Of a DNA stretch of 64,000 nucleotides, positions 1-10,446 are shown piece by piece. The DNA is from an uncultured Clostridium sp. (lineage in GTDB: Bacteria > Bacillota > Clostridia > TANB77 > CAG-508), in assembly GCA_900557045.1 (NCBI GenBank), contig USQY01000002.1, positions 7,197 to 71,196 on the forward strand. Reading direction: 5' to 3'. A program made the translations under genes and the position numbers. Below the pieces are notes generated by a model. The model searched no databases, was not told where the DNA came from, and saw only the letters and a program-made list of their open reading frames with translations. Position 1 is the first letter of the stretch. The number at the start of each line of letters is the position of its first letter.

Positions 1-3000
1 GAGCTACTACTAATAATACAACTATTACAAAAGTAGTAATTCCAAATACTGTAACAAGTATAGGTAATAATACTTTTTCAAAATTTAATGCACTTACAGA
101 AATTGATATACCAGATTCTGTAACAAATATTGAGCAATATGCATTTTATAATTGCCAAGGCTTGAAAAAAATTAATTTTGGAAGTAATAGTAATTTACAA
201 ATTATTAATAATTATGCATTTAATAATTGTTATAAATTAGAAAAATTAAATATGCCAAATACGGTTACAACTCTTGGAAGTTATTCTTTTGGTAATTGCT
301 CAGGATTGAAAGAAATAACTCTTTCAAATAAACTTGAGATAATAGGTGCACAAGCTTTTAATAATGCTTCACAAATATCAAATGAATTAATAATTCCAGA
401 TACAGTAACACAAATAGGTGATTATGCATTTTATAACAATAGAAAAATATCAGGAAATTTAGTTATTCCAAGTAGTGTAAAAAGTATAGGACAAAGAGCT
501 TTTAATGATTGTCAAAATATACAATCATTAACATTAAATGAAGGAATTAATTCAATAGGTAGTTATGCCTTTCAAGGTTGTTCAGGAATAAAAGGTGATT
601 TAATAATACCAGATTCTGTTACAGTATTAGGTGCAAATGCTTTTGCAACATGTAGTAGTATTGATGGTACAATAAGAATTGGAAGTGGAGTAAGAACTAT
701 AGAAAATTATACATTTAGTGCATGTACTAATGTATATAAAATAATTGTAGGACCAAATGTAACAAGTATTGGATATGGTTCATTTCAAGGGTTTGAAGAT
801 ATATGGATTGAAAATACAGAAGAAAATGTAAGTGTTAATACAAATTTTGCAGGATATGATAAAACTGCAACAATCCACTGGTTAGGAGAGACACATAAAA
901 TAAATGTATCTGTTCCTCAAGGTGTAAAAGTTATTAATGTAAATACATCTTCAGAAATGACAACTGGTGATTATGAATGTGATTCTTCTTTCGAATTTAA
1001 AATAGATGTAGATAATAGTTACAATTATAACAATTTAAAATTAGTAATAATGGAAAACAATGATGAGAAAAATGCAAGGATTTACGATGTGAATTCTGCT
1101 GATACATATAAGATAGACAGGTTAACTAAAGATCATTTTATAGGTGTTCAAAACTTGGAAACAGGTTTGGATTTAAGTTTAAGAACATTTATTACAGAAA
1201 TAAATAGAGAAAAAGTTACAGATTCAAGAGAACCTGTTTCAGAAATGGAAAATGGTGATTTTGTATATGCACATACAAAAAATCCTATCAAAGTAAAAAA
1301 AGGAAATTTTATAACATATAAAATTCGTGTATATAATGAAGGAATGACAGATGGAACAGCAAACAAAATCAGTATGTATATTCCTGAAAGTTTAGAGCTT
1401 GTAGAAACAAATAAAACAAACATAACATATAAATGGGTAAAAGAATTTGATGGAAAAATATCTTCAACATATTTAGCTAATAAAAGTGTAAAAGGATATG
1501 TAGGATTAGGTGCACCAAAATATGAAGAATTAGAAGTTTTATTACAAGTAAGTTCTGATGTAACAACAGATGAAGAGATAAGATTATTAACATTATGCCA
1601 AATAGAAGAGCAAAGTGCACAAGATGCAGATTCAACACCTGGAAGTATAAGTACTTTACCTTCAAAAGATTATAAAGAACAAGAGAGTAAACAATCAACT
1701 AATTTATCATACATTAAAGGTATAGAAGATGATGATGATTTTGAAAATGTTGTTTTAGAAGGAAAAATTAAAGTTGATTACAAAATAAGAATAAATAAAA
1801 TTGATAGTGATACAAAAGAATTATTAGCAGGAGCAAAATTCAATTTATTAGACAAAGATGGAAATGTTTTAAAAACAAGTGTTACAACACAAGAGGGTGT
1901 TTTAGATTTTGGAATGATGACAACATTAGGTGAAGGTGATGATATTTATTATATAGAAGAAGTTGCAACACCTGAAGGATATGTTGTTTTAGAAAGAACT
2001 AAAATAAAATTAGTTGTAACTAAAACTTTAGTTGATGAAAATCAAGGTACATATTCAGTAAAAGTTGTTTGCGAAGTTTTAGATTTTAGACTAGATACAA
2101 CAAGATATGAATTCATTCCTATTTTCACAGCAGAACAATTTAGAAAAATTGGCTCAGGTGAAACTATAAAAATAGATGGTGTTAATTATGAATACAAAGC
2201 AGATGGTAATTACAAATTAATGTCAGATATTGATGCAAGCAATATTGAATGGGAACCAATTCAAACACCATTCAAAGGAATTATTGATGGTAATAATCAT
2301 AAAATAATCAACATGCATTATTCATCTGATTCAGATGTTAATATTAAAGAAATCGGTATGTTTAGATATGTTGATGGTATTATTGAAAACTTAGAATTAG
2401 AAAATGTTCAAATTCATATAAAAGGTATTGCAGAAGATGCAACAGGAATAACAAACTATTCTGGTGTTGGTGCTATTGCAGGTGTTATGGGAAAAGGGAC
2501 TATAAGAAATTGTAAAGTTTCAGGTTCAATAACAGCATCAACAGATAATATAGGAGGTTTTGTTGGACATACAATTCCATATGTAAAACCACAAGATGAT
2601 AATGATGAGGAAAATAAAGATAAAAATCAAAATGGTATTATAAAAATTCAAAATTGTACTAATAATGCATCAGTAACAGGTGAACAAACAACAAAAACAG
2701 TAAATGAAAGTACAGTTGATGTTAAACCTTCAAATATTGGTGGACTAGTAGGTTGCGCATTAAGTTCTATTAGTATAGGAGATTGTACAAATAATGGAAC
2801 AATAACATGTTGTAATTACAATGTTGGTGGTTTAGTTGGATATGTAAAACCATGTGATTATGAAGAAGTAAATATAACAGCTGATTTTGATGAAACTGAA
2901 AAAGTAATTGAATTAGTAGTTAAAAATACAAGAACAACAGGAAAATATGAATTAGTACTAGAAACAATAGATGCAAAAACATTAGGATTAATAGAAGGTG

Positions 3001-6000
3001 CAGTATACACAATTTTAGATAAAAATAGAAATTCTGTTCATGGTTGTGAAAATGTAAAACTTGTTGATGGAAAATTAAAAGTTGCAACAATAGATATTAA
3101 TACTTTAGGTATAGATACATATTACATTAAAGAAGTTGAAACAGTACCAGGATATAGTAAATTAACAGGTAATATAAAACTTGAAGTTAGAAGATATTGG
3201 GATAGTGAAACAGAAAGCTTTAAAGTAAGTGTTGAAAAAGGAAATTTATCTGATGATGAATATAAGGAAGATGTGCCAAGTGAAAGCGAAGAAAACATTC
3301 CTAGTCAAACAGGTTCAATATTCACAAAAGTAAATTTTGAAAATGTATCATTTAATACATGCAAAGCAGAATTTAAAGGATGTATTAATAATGGCGAAAT
3401 TAATAGTACATATATGAATGCTGCTGGAATAGTTGGTACAGCTCATGATTTCCTAAGTATAGAAGATTGTGAAAATAAAGGAAATGTACAAGCTATAGGT
3501 TTTGGTAAAGCTAGTGGTATAGTTTCTGAAATACAATCTTGGAAAACAAATAAGTACATTGAAATTAAAAACTGTAAAAACTCTGGAGAAGTTACAAGCA
3601 AAGGTACATATGGTTCAGCAGGTGGTATTGTATCACAATCTTTATGTGATATTAAGATAAACAACTGTTATAATACAGGAAAAATAGCAGGTACTGCAGG
3701 TTCATGTTCTGCAGGAATATTAGCAGATGCAAATGGTATAATTTTCATAGATGAATGTAGCAATGAAGGTGAAATTATTGCTGAAAATGAAAGTAATTCA
3801 TGGGGAGATGTAAATTGTGTTGCAGGTGGTATATTAGGTAAAAATGCTACCATAAGTGAATATTCTAAAATAAATGGAATTTCAACACAAAAATCTGATA
3901 ATTATACAAAAATAACAAATTGTGAAAGCAAAGGAAATATATCAAGTAATTGTCATACTGGAGGAATAATAGCAAATGCTATAGCAGATACTGTCCAAGT
4001 AGTAAACTGTAATGTTGAAGATATATTTATACATGATACATATGCTGGTGATAAAGGTGGAATTATAGGATTACTTGGTTCAGATAATATTGAAGTTAAA
4101 GATTGTAATATCAATAATGTTGATTTAGATAGAACAAGCGAAGTTACAGGAAATACGTATGGAGCTACAGGTGGTGTTATTGGTAATATGTGTAAATATG
4201 CAATGTATAACGACCAGTCTGATATGAACTCTGTAAAAATAATGAATTGTAAAGTTGCTAATTCAAATATAAAAACACAAGGAAAAGAAGCAGCAGGAAT
4301 AGTAGGATGTGCTTATGGCTCAAGAGAAGTTACAAATATATCAATTACTGATTGTGTTGTTGATAATTGTGATGTATTAAATAGAGATACATATAGTACA
4401 TATTCAGCATCTGGTGGAATATGTGGCGTATTATATGAGGCAGGAAATATTAATATTAATAATAATATAGTAAATAAAACTTCAATAGAATCTTCATTAG
4501 GTACTAGCAGTTATGCAAATGATTGTAATGTAGGAGGAATAATAGGAGGAACTTGGAGTTTAAGTAAATCTAAAATTAGTAATAATGATGTGTTAGATTG
4601 TACAATAAACAATAATGGTTCAACAAGTGATGGTTGTTCAACAATTGGTGGTGTTGTTGGTTTATTAGGAATGCAAGATAATAATGAAGCAATTGGAGAT
4701 ATTTCAAATTGCAATATTATAAATACAGATATTACAACACATGCAGGAAATTTAGGTGGAATTTTAGGAGTAGGTTATAAAGGATATACTGGTGAAGCAT
4801 ATAAAATTACAAATTGTAAAGTTGAAGGTGGAACTTTATATTCAGATGCTACAAATAGTTCAAACTCAGTAATTGCTGGTATTGGTGCAGCTTTCTATGG
4901 AAGAGGAGAATTATATGGTTGTACAGTAAATAATTGCCATATATTACAAAAGACAAAAGAAGAAAGTGCTGGAACAAATACAGCAGGAATAGTAGGATGG
5001 GGATATCAATCAATTATTGTAGATAATTGTAATGTATACAATTCTGAAATTTATTCAGAAGGTAAGTATGGTACATATTCAGGAATGGCATGTACAGCAG
5101 GTATTGCATCTTGTGTAATGAATGGTGCAAAAATTACAAATAGTAATGTTGATAACACGACTATTACATCTACAAAAGGTGCTAATGCAACAGGTATTTT
5201 AGCAACAACATTAAGTTCAGATGCAGTTGTAGAAAATTGTTCAGTAACAAATAGTGATATAACAAACTTAACTACTGTTGATACAAATAGAGGTAATGCA
5301 ACATCTTCTGGATTAATAGGAAATTCATATGGTAGTAATGGTGCAATTATAAATAATTGTAAAGTTGAAAAAACAAATATTATTGGTAATGGAGCTATTA
5401 TGTCAGGTGTGATGGCTTGTGGTAAGACTATAAATATTACAAATACAATTATAAAAGATGTTACATTAAAAGATAATAGTCAAGAAAATACATCATCAGA
5501 TACTATGAAAAGTGCAGGTGGAATTTCTGGTTTCGTAATGAATGTAAATACTGAAAATGTTAATGTAGATGGTTTAGATATAACTTCACATTCAAGATCT
5601 GTTGGTGGATTATATGGAATAGTTTGTAGTATTAATAAATTAGAAAATTGTAATGTTAATAGATTAACTATAAATAACAACAATCCTACAAAAAATGTTA
5701 AATATGGTTCTGTTGCTGGATTAATTGGTGATATAACTAGTGATATTAAGAATCCAATAAAAAACAATAGTGTTAAAAATTCAATAATTACAACTTCTAC
5801 AGATAATGTTGGTGGTTTATTTGGAACAATGTATCCAACTTCTACAATTGATAATTGTACAGTAGATAATGTAAAATTGGAAAATAAATATTCTTCAGAA
5901 TCAACACATGGATTAGTTGGTGGATTAGTAGGTGTAAACTCAAATACAATAAATATAAACAACTCAAAAGTAAAAAACAGCTCTGCAAAAATAACAGGAA

Positions 6001-7670
6001 CATTAGGAGATATTAAACATGTTGGTGGATTAATTGGTATTACATATGGTGCAAATATTGTGGATACAGATGTAGATAATACAGTAATTCAAAACAATAC
6101 TCCAGGTAATACTGGTGGATTCGTTGGAATGACATATTATTCAGCTCCAACAACAAATTATGACGAAGTAATAAAACAAATTAATATAACAAATTCTAAT
6201 GTAAAAAATAATTCTAATATAAAAGGAAATGGACATGTAGGTGGTATATTAGGATTTGGAAAATTAGTAACAGTATCAGGAAAAGTTACAAATACTACTG
6301 TTAATGGAACTAATAGTTCTTCAGAAGTAGGAGGCGTAATTGGAAATTCTTTATCAACATCAGATATTAAAAATATAGATGTAGATAATGTAACTATAAC
6401 ATCAAATTCAAGAGCTGCTGGTATAGCAGGTTTAGGAACAAGTAATATTACAGAATGCAATGTATTAAATTCAAAAATATCAACTAATTCAGAAACAGCA
6501 GAAGTTGGTGGAATTACAGCATCTGCATGCAATAGTGGTAGTGAAATAACAAAATGTAATGTTAAAAATACAAACATTAGTAGTTTAAAAGGATTTGCTG
6601 GAGGAATTGCAGGATTTGCAAACAACACAATAACAAGTTCAAATTTAGTTAACAGCACAGTAACATCAAATGGGGAAGGTGCAAACGGATTAGGTGGAAT
6701 TGTAGGTCATGGTTCAAATATGTTAGCAACTAAAACTTACTTAGAAGATTGCGAAGTAAATGGATGTACTCTTTCAGGTGTTAATGGTGTAGGTGGAATT
6801 GCAGGTGTGGCAGTTTCAGAAATAGTTAATTGTAGAGTTATAGGTGTTGAAACACAAGGAGAAAGTTCTACTTTAAGCACGTTATATGTAGGTAGTCCTG
6901 TGGTATTAAATAGTGAAAATCAGGAAGAAAGTGGAATTAATAATTCAAATGATAATGAAAATAAATTAGAAAACAATGATAATGCAGATAGTAAAAAAGA
7001 AAATGTTGAAAATACAAAAGAAAACAGTGGAAATACAGAAGAAAATACAGGAAAAAGTGTTAAAGAAAATGCAGAAGAAAATACACAAAAAAATGCAGAA
7101 AAAGATATAGATAAAAATACAGAAAGTACAATAAATGAAAATTTAGAAAAAAACAAAGAAAATGGCTCTGTTGAAGAAAAACAAGTTGAAAAAAACAATT
7201 TAAATGACAATACTGAGGAAAGTTCAGAGAATAAAACATTGGAAAATGAAACAAAAGACAATACTAATGAAATAAAAGATAATACAAACCAAAATGGTGG
7301 ACAAAATGTGGAAAACAGTAAATTAAATAACACAAAAAATGGCAAAGATGCAGCTAATAAAACACAAGAAATAAGTGTATTAAAATCACCAACACTTACC
7401 CAAGAAACACCTACAGCAACATATACAACAACAATTACAGGCAAAGAAAATGTAGGTGGTATTGTAGGAGATGGTGGACAATTATTTGGAGAAACAACAA
7501 ATACATTTGTAACTTTAACTAATTGTGTATTAAGAGGAACAAAAATAACAGGTACAACTAATATAAAAGAAGCAATAGGAAGAAATTCATACTTTACAGG
7601 TGATACTACAATATATGATGTGATTAAAGAATTTATATCAGAAAGTTTTAAATTAGTTACACAAGAATAA
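1..7670 (+). CDS. Giant surface protein: BspA-type LRRs, Cna-B domains and GLUG repeats (5' end outside window)
   Basis: The reading frame is open from the left edge (codons from position 3), so the true start and any signal peptide lie outside. The first ~240 residues are BspA/LRR_5-type leucine-rich repeats with the recurring pattern IPxxVTxIGxxAFxxC. A Cna-B/SpaA-like domain follows at about 1785-2090 (YYIEE...PEGY signature), and a second at about 2940-3210. From about 2400 onwards there are dozens of GLUG-like repeats (GGIVG plus an 'I.NC.V.N..I' strand), predicted to form a long beta-solenoid stalk. Near 6920-7380 lies a Glu/Asn/Lys-rich linker, then one last GLUG unit. No LPXTG motif or C-terminal membrane helix is visible. 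Likely a cell-surface adhesin or matrix protein; the ligand is unknown. Confidence 0.85.
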   Translation, partial: ATTNNTTITKVVIPNTVTSIGNNTFSKFNALTEIDIPDSVTNIEQYAFYNCQGLKKINFGSNSNLQIINNYAFNNCYKLEKLNMPNTVTTLGSYSFGNCSGLKEITLSNKLEIIGAQAFNNASQISNELIIPDTVTQIGDYAFYNNRKISGNLVIPSSVKSIGQRAFNDCQNIQSLTLNEGINSIGSYAFQGCSGIKGDLIIPDSVTVLGANAFATCSSIDGTIRIGSGVRTIENYTFSACTNVYKIIVGPNVTSIGYGSFQGFEDIWIENTEENVSVNTNFAGYDKTATIHWLGETHKINVSVPQGVKVINVNTSSEMTTGDYECDSSFEFKIDVDNSYNYNNLKLVIMENNDEKNARIYDVNSADTYKIDRLTKDHFIGVQNLETGLDLSLRTFITEINREKVTDSREPVSEMENGDFVYAHTKNPIKVKKGNFITYKIRVYNEGMTDGTANKISMYIPESLELVETNKTNITYKWVKEFDGKISSTYLANKSVKGYVGLGAPKYEELEVLLQVSSDVTTDEEIRLLTLCQIEEQSAQDADSTPGSISTLPSKDYKEQESKQSTNLSYIKGIEDDDDFENVVLEGKIKVDYKIRINKIDSDTKELLAGAKFNLLDKDGNVLKTSVTTQEGVLDFGMMTTLGEGDDIYYIEEVATPEGYVVLERTKIKLVVTKTLVDENQGTYSVKVVCEVLDFRLDTTRYEFIPIFTAEQFRKIGSGETIKIDGVNYEYKADGNYKLMSDIDASNIEWEPIQTPFKGIIDGNNHKIINMHYSSDSDVNIKEIGMFRYVDGIIENLELENVQIHIKGIAEDATGITNYSGVGAIAGVMGKGTIRNCKVSGSITASTDNIGGFVGHTIPYVKPQDDNDEENKDKNQNGIIKIQNCTNNASVTGEQTTKTVNESTVDVKPSNIGGLVGCALSSISIGDCTNNGTITCCNYNVGGLVGYVKPCDYEEVNITADFDETEKVIELVVKNTRTTGKYELVLETIDAKTLGLIEGAVYTILDKNRNSVHGCENVKLVDGKLKVATIDINTLGIDTYYIKEVETVPGYSKLTGNIKLEVRRYWDSETESFKVSVEKGNLSDDEYKEDVPSESEENIPSQTGSIFTKVNFENVSFNTCKAEFKGCINNGEINSTYMNAAGIVGTAHDFLSIEDCENKGNVQAIGFGKASGIVSEIQSWKTNKYIEIKNCKNSGEVTSKGTYGSAGGIVSQSLCDIKINNCYNTGKIAGTAGSCSAGILADANGIIFIDECSNEGEIIAENESNSWGDVNCVAGGILGKNATISEYSKINGISTQKSDNYTKITNCESKGNISSNCHTGGIIANAIADTVQVVNCNVEDIFIHDTYAGDKGGIIGLLGSDNIEVKDCNINNVDLDRTSEVTGNTYGATGGVIGNMCKYAMYNDQSDMNSVKIMNCKVANSNIKTQGKEAAGIVGCAYGSREVTNISITDCVVDNCDVLNRDTYSTYSASGGICGVLYEAGNININNNIVNKTSIESSLGTSSYANDCNVGGIIGGTWSLSKSKISNNDVLDCTINNNGSTSDGCSTIGGVVGLLGMQDNNEAIGDISNCNIINTDITTHAGNLGGILGVGYKGYTGEAYKITNCKVEGGTLYSDATNSSNSVIAGIGAAFYGRGELYGCTVNNCHILQKTKEESAGTNTAGIVGWGYQSIIVDNCNVYNSEIYSEGKYGTYSGMACTAGIASCVMNGAKITNSNVDNTTITSTKGANATGILATTLSSDAVVENCSVTNSDITNLTTVDTNRGNATSSGLIGNSYGSNGAIINNCKVEKTNIIGNGAIMSGVMACGKTINITNTIIKDVTLKDNSQENTSSDTMKSAGGISGFVMNVNTENVNVDGLDITSHSRSVGGLYGIVCSINKLENCNVNRLTINNNNPTKNVKYGSVAGLIGDITSDIKNPIKNNSVKNSIITTSTDNVGGLFGTMYPTSTIDNCTVDNVKLENKYSSESTHGLVGGLVGVNSNTININNSKVKNSSAKITGTLGDIKHVGGLIGITYGANIVDTDVDNTVIQNNTPGNTGGFVGMTYYSAPTTNYDEVIKQINITNSNVKNNSNIKGNGHVGGILGFGKLVTVSGKVTNTTVNGTNSSSEVGGVIGNSLSTSDIKNIDVDNVTITSNSRAAGIAGLGTSNITECNVLNSKISTNSETAEVGGITASACNSGSEITKCNVKNTNISSLKGFAGGIAGFANNTITSSNLVNSTVTSNGEGANGLGGIVGHGSNMLATKTYLEDCEVNGCTLSGVNGVGGIAGVAVSEIVNCRVIGVETQGESSTLSTLYVGSPVVLNSENQEESGINNSNDNENKLENNDNADSKKENVENTKENSGNTEENTGKSVKENAEENTQKNAEKDIDKNTESTINENLEKNKENGSVEEKQVEKNNLNDNTEESSENKTLENETKDNTNEIKDNTNQNGGQNVENSKLNNTKNGKDAANKTQEISVLKSPTLTQETPTATYTTTITGKENVGGIVGDGGQLFGETTNTFVTLTNCVLRGTKITGTTNIKEAIGRNSYFTGDTTIYDVIKEFISESFKLVTQE

Positions 7671-7890
7671 TTAAATGAAATATATATGATAAGTTTATAA
7701 ATTAAAAAATATATAATATGTTGTAAATGGAAATATAAAATAAATTTATAAAAATAAAATATATGATAAATTTGTAAACGGAAAATATATGATGAGTTTA
7801 TAAAAAGAAAATATATAATAAATGTATAAAGGAAAAATTTGAAGCTTAAATATTAAAAAATTTTTGTAGTAATCAAATTTTTCCTTAAAG
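7671..7890. repeat. AT-rich imperfect tandem repeats with a terminal hairpin
   Basis: The spacer after the giant surface gene holds about six degenerate copies of a 20-30 bp AT unit resembling AAATATATGATAAATTTATAA. It ends in a hairpin with arms 7829-7841 and 7874-7886 (AAGGAAAAATTTG and its complement). The hairpin could terminate the upstream transcript, although no long T-run follows it. Confidence 0.5.
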
Positions 7891-7909
7891 AAGGGAATGG
7901 TAAGTAATA

Positions 7910-9397
7910 ATGAAAAATAAAGAACTTAATTTAGATGCTAATACTAAAAAGAAAAGTTATTTGCATAATTCTAAATATATTTTAATATGTGTAATACTAA
8001 TTATAATATCCTTACTGATAAGTAATATTTATAATATTAGTAATAGTATTGAAATAGGAAGAGTGAATTCAAATGAATACGAATTTTTAGCTCCTTCTAC
8101 AATAACAGCTCAAGGTAAAGTTGTTATAAAATATCAAGATACACAAGGAAATAAACTAGCTGAAGATGCAGTGTTAGTAGGAAATGTAGGGGATGTATAC
8201 GAAACACAAAGAAAAGATATTGCATCATATGTTCAATATGGTAATGATCCAATAAATAAAATAGGAAATTTTGATTCTAATGATACTGAAGTAATATATG
8301 TATATGAAAGAGAAAATAATGGGGTTAATGTTTTAAATCAAGATAATGTTATAACTGTACAAGTTGTAAAAGGTCAAAATAATAAATATGATGAAATTGG
8401 ATTTAGTATTGTAACAAAATCAACAACTGGAGATATTATAAAAGGTGCGAAATACATGGTTACAGATAAAAATTCATCTGTAATTAAAAATAGTACTTCA
8501 TATGGTGATAAATTGATAATTGGAAAATTAACAATTTCAGAAGAAGGAACAGATAGTTATTCTATAAAAGAATTGTCAGCACCAAGTGGATATAATGGAA
8601 TAAGCGATACTATTAAATTAGATGTAAATAAAAAATTGAATACACAAACAAATAAATATGAAGTAACTATTTCTGCTCAAGATTACAAAAATGTTGAAAT
8701 TTCAATGGAAAATGGAGAAATTATAGTAGTTGTGCTAAATGAAAAAAATTCAAAACCAGTTGATCCAGTGAATCCGAAAGAACCAGAAGACCCTGAGGAA
8801 CCTGAAAAACCAGAAGAGCCAGTTAAGGAAAAGAAATTTGATTTACAAATAGAAAAATATATTAAAGAAGTAAAAATTATTACAGATGATGAAGTTATAA
8901 CAAAAACAAAAGATAGAAATGATAAAGAAATAATGAAAATTGATATTCCAAAAAATAAAATAGAAAAAACTAAATTACAAATTACATATGGAATTGAAGT
9001 TAGAAATGTTGGAGAATTAGGAGGATATGCTACAGAAATAGTAGATGCTATTCCAGAAGGAATGGAAATAGAACCTAGCTCAACTTGGGTAGTAACAGAT
9101 AACCAAGCCAAAACAGATAATCTTGCAGATATTTTGTTAAAACCAGGAGAAAATGCAACTATGTTTATAACATGTAATTGGAATTTGACAAATGGTAATG
9201 TTGGGTTAAAAACAAATAAAGCTGTTATTACTAAATATCATAATGACAGAAATGTAAAAGACGAGAGTGAACTTGATTATAGTGAGGAATCTTTATTGGT
9301 TGCTACTAAAACAGGTGAAATATGGCCTTGGGCTCCACAAGCATTAGGTATATTAATCTTGTTGGCATGTGTTGTTGTGATAATGAAAAAGTTTTAA
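7910..9397 (+). CDS. Membrane-anchored surface protein with MucBP-like and Cna-B domains
   Basis: 495 residues. A hydrophobic N-terminal segment (about residues 24-45) acts as signal or anchor. A MucBP-like module (GKVVIKYQDTQGNKLAED, about 65-135) is followed by a Cna-B/SpaA-like domain (IKELSAPSGYNG, about 165-275) and a Pro/Glu-rich linker (about 283-305). A DUF11/isopeptide-like domain then has the motif YGIEVRNVGELGGYATEI, and a C-terminal membrane helix ends in MKKF. The FDLxIxKYI + GYA module is shared with the next large surface gene, so the two belong to one adhesin family. There is no LPXTG; the anchor is a plain C-terminal helix after TKTGEIWPW. Start is the ATG after a purine-rich AAGAAGGG. 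Confidence 0.75.
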   Translation: MKNKELNLDANTKKKSYLHNSKYILICVILIIISLLISNIYNISNSIEIGRVNSNEYEFLAPSTITAQGKVVIKYQDTQGNKLAEDAVLVGNVGDVYETQRKDIASYVQYGNDPINKIGNFDSNDTEVIYVYERENNGVNVLNQDNVITVQVVKGQNNKYDEIGFSIVTKSTTGDIIKGAKYMVTDKNSSVIKNSTSYGDKLIIGKLTISEEGTDSYSIKELSAPSGYNGISDTIKLDVNKKLNTQTNKYEVTISAQDYKNVEISMENGEIIVVVLNEKNSKPVDPVNPKEPEDPEEPEKPEEPVKEKKFDLQIEKYIKEVKIITDDEVITKTKDRNDKEIMKIDIPKNKIEKTKLQITYGIEVRNVGELGGYATEIVDAIPEGMEIEPSSTWVVTDNQAKTDNLADILLKPGENATMFITCNWNLTNGNVGLKTNKAVITKYHNDRNVKDESELDYSEESLLVATKTGEIWPWAPQALGILILLACVVVIMKKF

Positions 9398-9427
9398 GAA
9401 TTTGGAGCCATCCAGTTTTAATAAAAT

Positions 9428-9482
9428 AACCTTATTTAGAATTGAAATCGAAACATTTCAAATCACTCTAAATAAGGTTTTT
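9428..9482 (+). terminator. Rho-independent terminator after the MucBP/Cna-B gene
   Basis: The arms AACCTTATTTAGA and TCTAAATAAGGTT pair, with an inner TTGAAAT/ATTTCAA extension, and are followed by TTTTT. Confidence 0.75.
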
Positions 9483-9493
9483 AAATTTAAAAC

Positions 9494-9521
9494 TTGACAA
9501 AGACCACATGTGTGTTATAAT
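9494..9521 (+). promoter_or_regulatory. Sigma-A-type promoter for rubrerythrin
   Basis: A perfect TTGACA (9494-9499) and a perfect TATAAT (9516-9521) are separated by 16 nt, about 100 nt before the rbr start. The palindrome ACACATGTGT lies in the spacer and a related ACACATGCGC follows. TTATAATTA at the -10 resembles half of a PerR box, so peroxide control is possible but not shown. Confidence 0.75.
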
Positions 9522-9621
9522 TAGAAAAAAACACATGCGCAAATAAAAAACACCCTAAGTTATGCAGTTTGCAGGACTTGGGACACAAAGTTAATTGCGC
9601 AAGGATTTAGGAGGTAATAAA

Positions 9622-10164
9622 ATGGCAGAATTAAAAGGTACAAAAACAGAAAAAAATTTAATGGAGGCATTTGCAGGTGAATCTCAAGCAAGAAATAAAT
9701 ATACTTATTATGCAAGCAGGGCAAAAAAAGACGGATATGAGCAAATCGCAGCTATATTTCAAGAAACAGCAGATAATGAAAAAGAACATGCTAAAATGTG
9801 GTTTAAACTATTACATGACGGACAAGTTCCTTCAACTGAAGAAAATTTAAAAGACGCTGCTAATGGTGAGAATTTTGAATGGACAAATATGTATGATAGA
9901 ATGGCAAAAGAAGCTAAAGAAGAAGGATTTGACCATATTGCTTATTTATTTAAAGCTGTTGGAGAAATAGAAAAAGAACATGAAGCACGATATAAAAAAT
10001 TATTAGAAAATATTGAAAACGGACTAGTATTTAGCAAAGATGGAGATAGAATTTGGAAATGTAGAAATTGCGGACATATTGTTATTGGAAAACAAGCACC
10101 TGAGGTATGCCCTGTGTGTGCACATCCTCAATCTTATTTTGAAATAAAAGCAGAGAATTATTAA
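9622..10164 (+). CDS. rbr: Rubrerythrin
   Basis: 180 residues, the usual size of a short rubrerythrin. The N-terminal ferritin-like four-helix bundle carries diiron ligands in E..QARNKY, E.A.NEKEHA and GEIEKEHE. The C-terminal rubredoxin-like domain has two CxxC knuckles (CRNCGH and CPVCAH). It reduces hydrogen peroxide to water in the cytoplasm of anaerobes using electrons from rubredoxin or NADH oxidoreductases. Start is the ATG after TTAGGAGGTAATAAA; the upstream in-frame TTG at 9595 is less likely. It is monocistronic, with its own promoter and terminator. Confidence 0.95.
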   Translation: MAELKGTKTEKNLMEAFAGESQARNKYTYYASRAKKDGYEQIAAIFQETADNEKEHAKMWFKLLHDGQVPSTEENLKDAANGENFEWTNMYDRMAKEAKEEGFDHIAYLFKAVGEIEKEHEARYKKLLENIENGLVFSKDGDRIWKCRNCGHIVIGKQAPEVCPVCAHPQSYFEIKAENY

Positions 10165-10185
10165 ATGTGTATTAATGTAAAATTT

Positions 10186-10230
10186 AGGACGCATAATAAA
10201 TGTGCAAAATGCATATTTATTATGCGTCCT
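10186..10230 (+). terminator. Terminator of rbr
   Basis: The strong inverted repeat AGGACGCATAATAAA / TTTATTATGCGTCCT lies just after the rbr stop and is followed by ATTTT. Confidence 0.8.
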
Positions 10231-10256
10231 ATTTTGCGGAAAAGTTGGAAAAAATG

Positions 10257-10316
10257 TTGCATTTTACCAGCTTTTGTGTTATAATAAAAAAGTACCTTGA
10301 AAACAAAACTTCAAAG
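10257..10316 (+). promoter_or_regulatory. Promoter and leader hairpin of the thioester adhesin gene
   Basis: TTGCAT (10257-10262), a 17-nt spacer, then TATAAT (10280-10285). Just downstream, AGTACCTTGAA and TTCAAAGTACT form a leader hairpin. About 130 nt of leader remain before the start codon; I recognise no known riboswitch in it. Confidence 0.55.
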
Positions 10317-10446
10317 TACTACCCATTACGTAAGATAAATCAGAAATTGTTAGACATACAAATTTTTTAATGTATGTTTTTAATTTTTCTGCAATACAAT
10401 TAAAAGATGTTTACAAAAGTTTATAAAAATGGGAGGATGTAAAATA

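Noticed and set aside
5480..7444. Minus-strand ORFs of 160-174 codons inside the giant surface gene
   Set aside because: They are shadows of the repetitive sense frame, lack ribosome sites and have compositions expected from antisense reading of Asn/Thr/Gly repeats.
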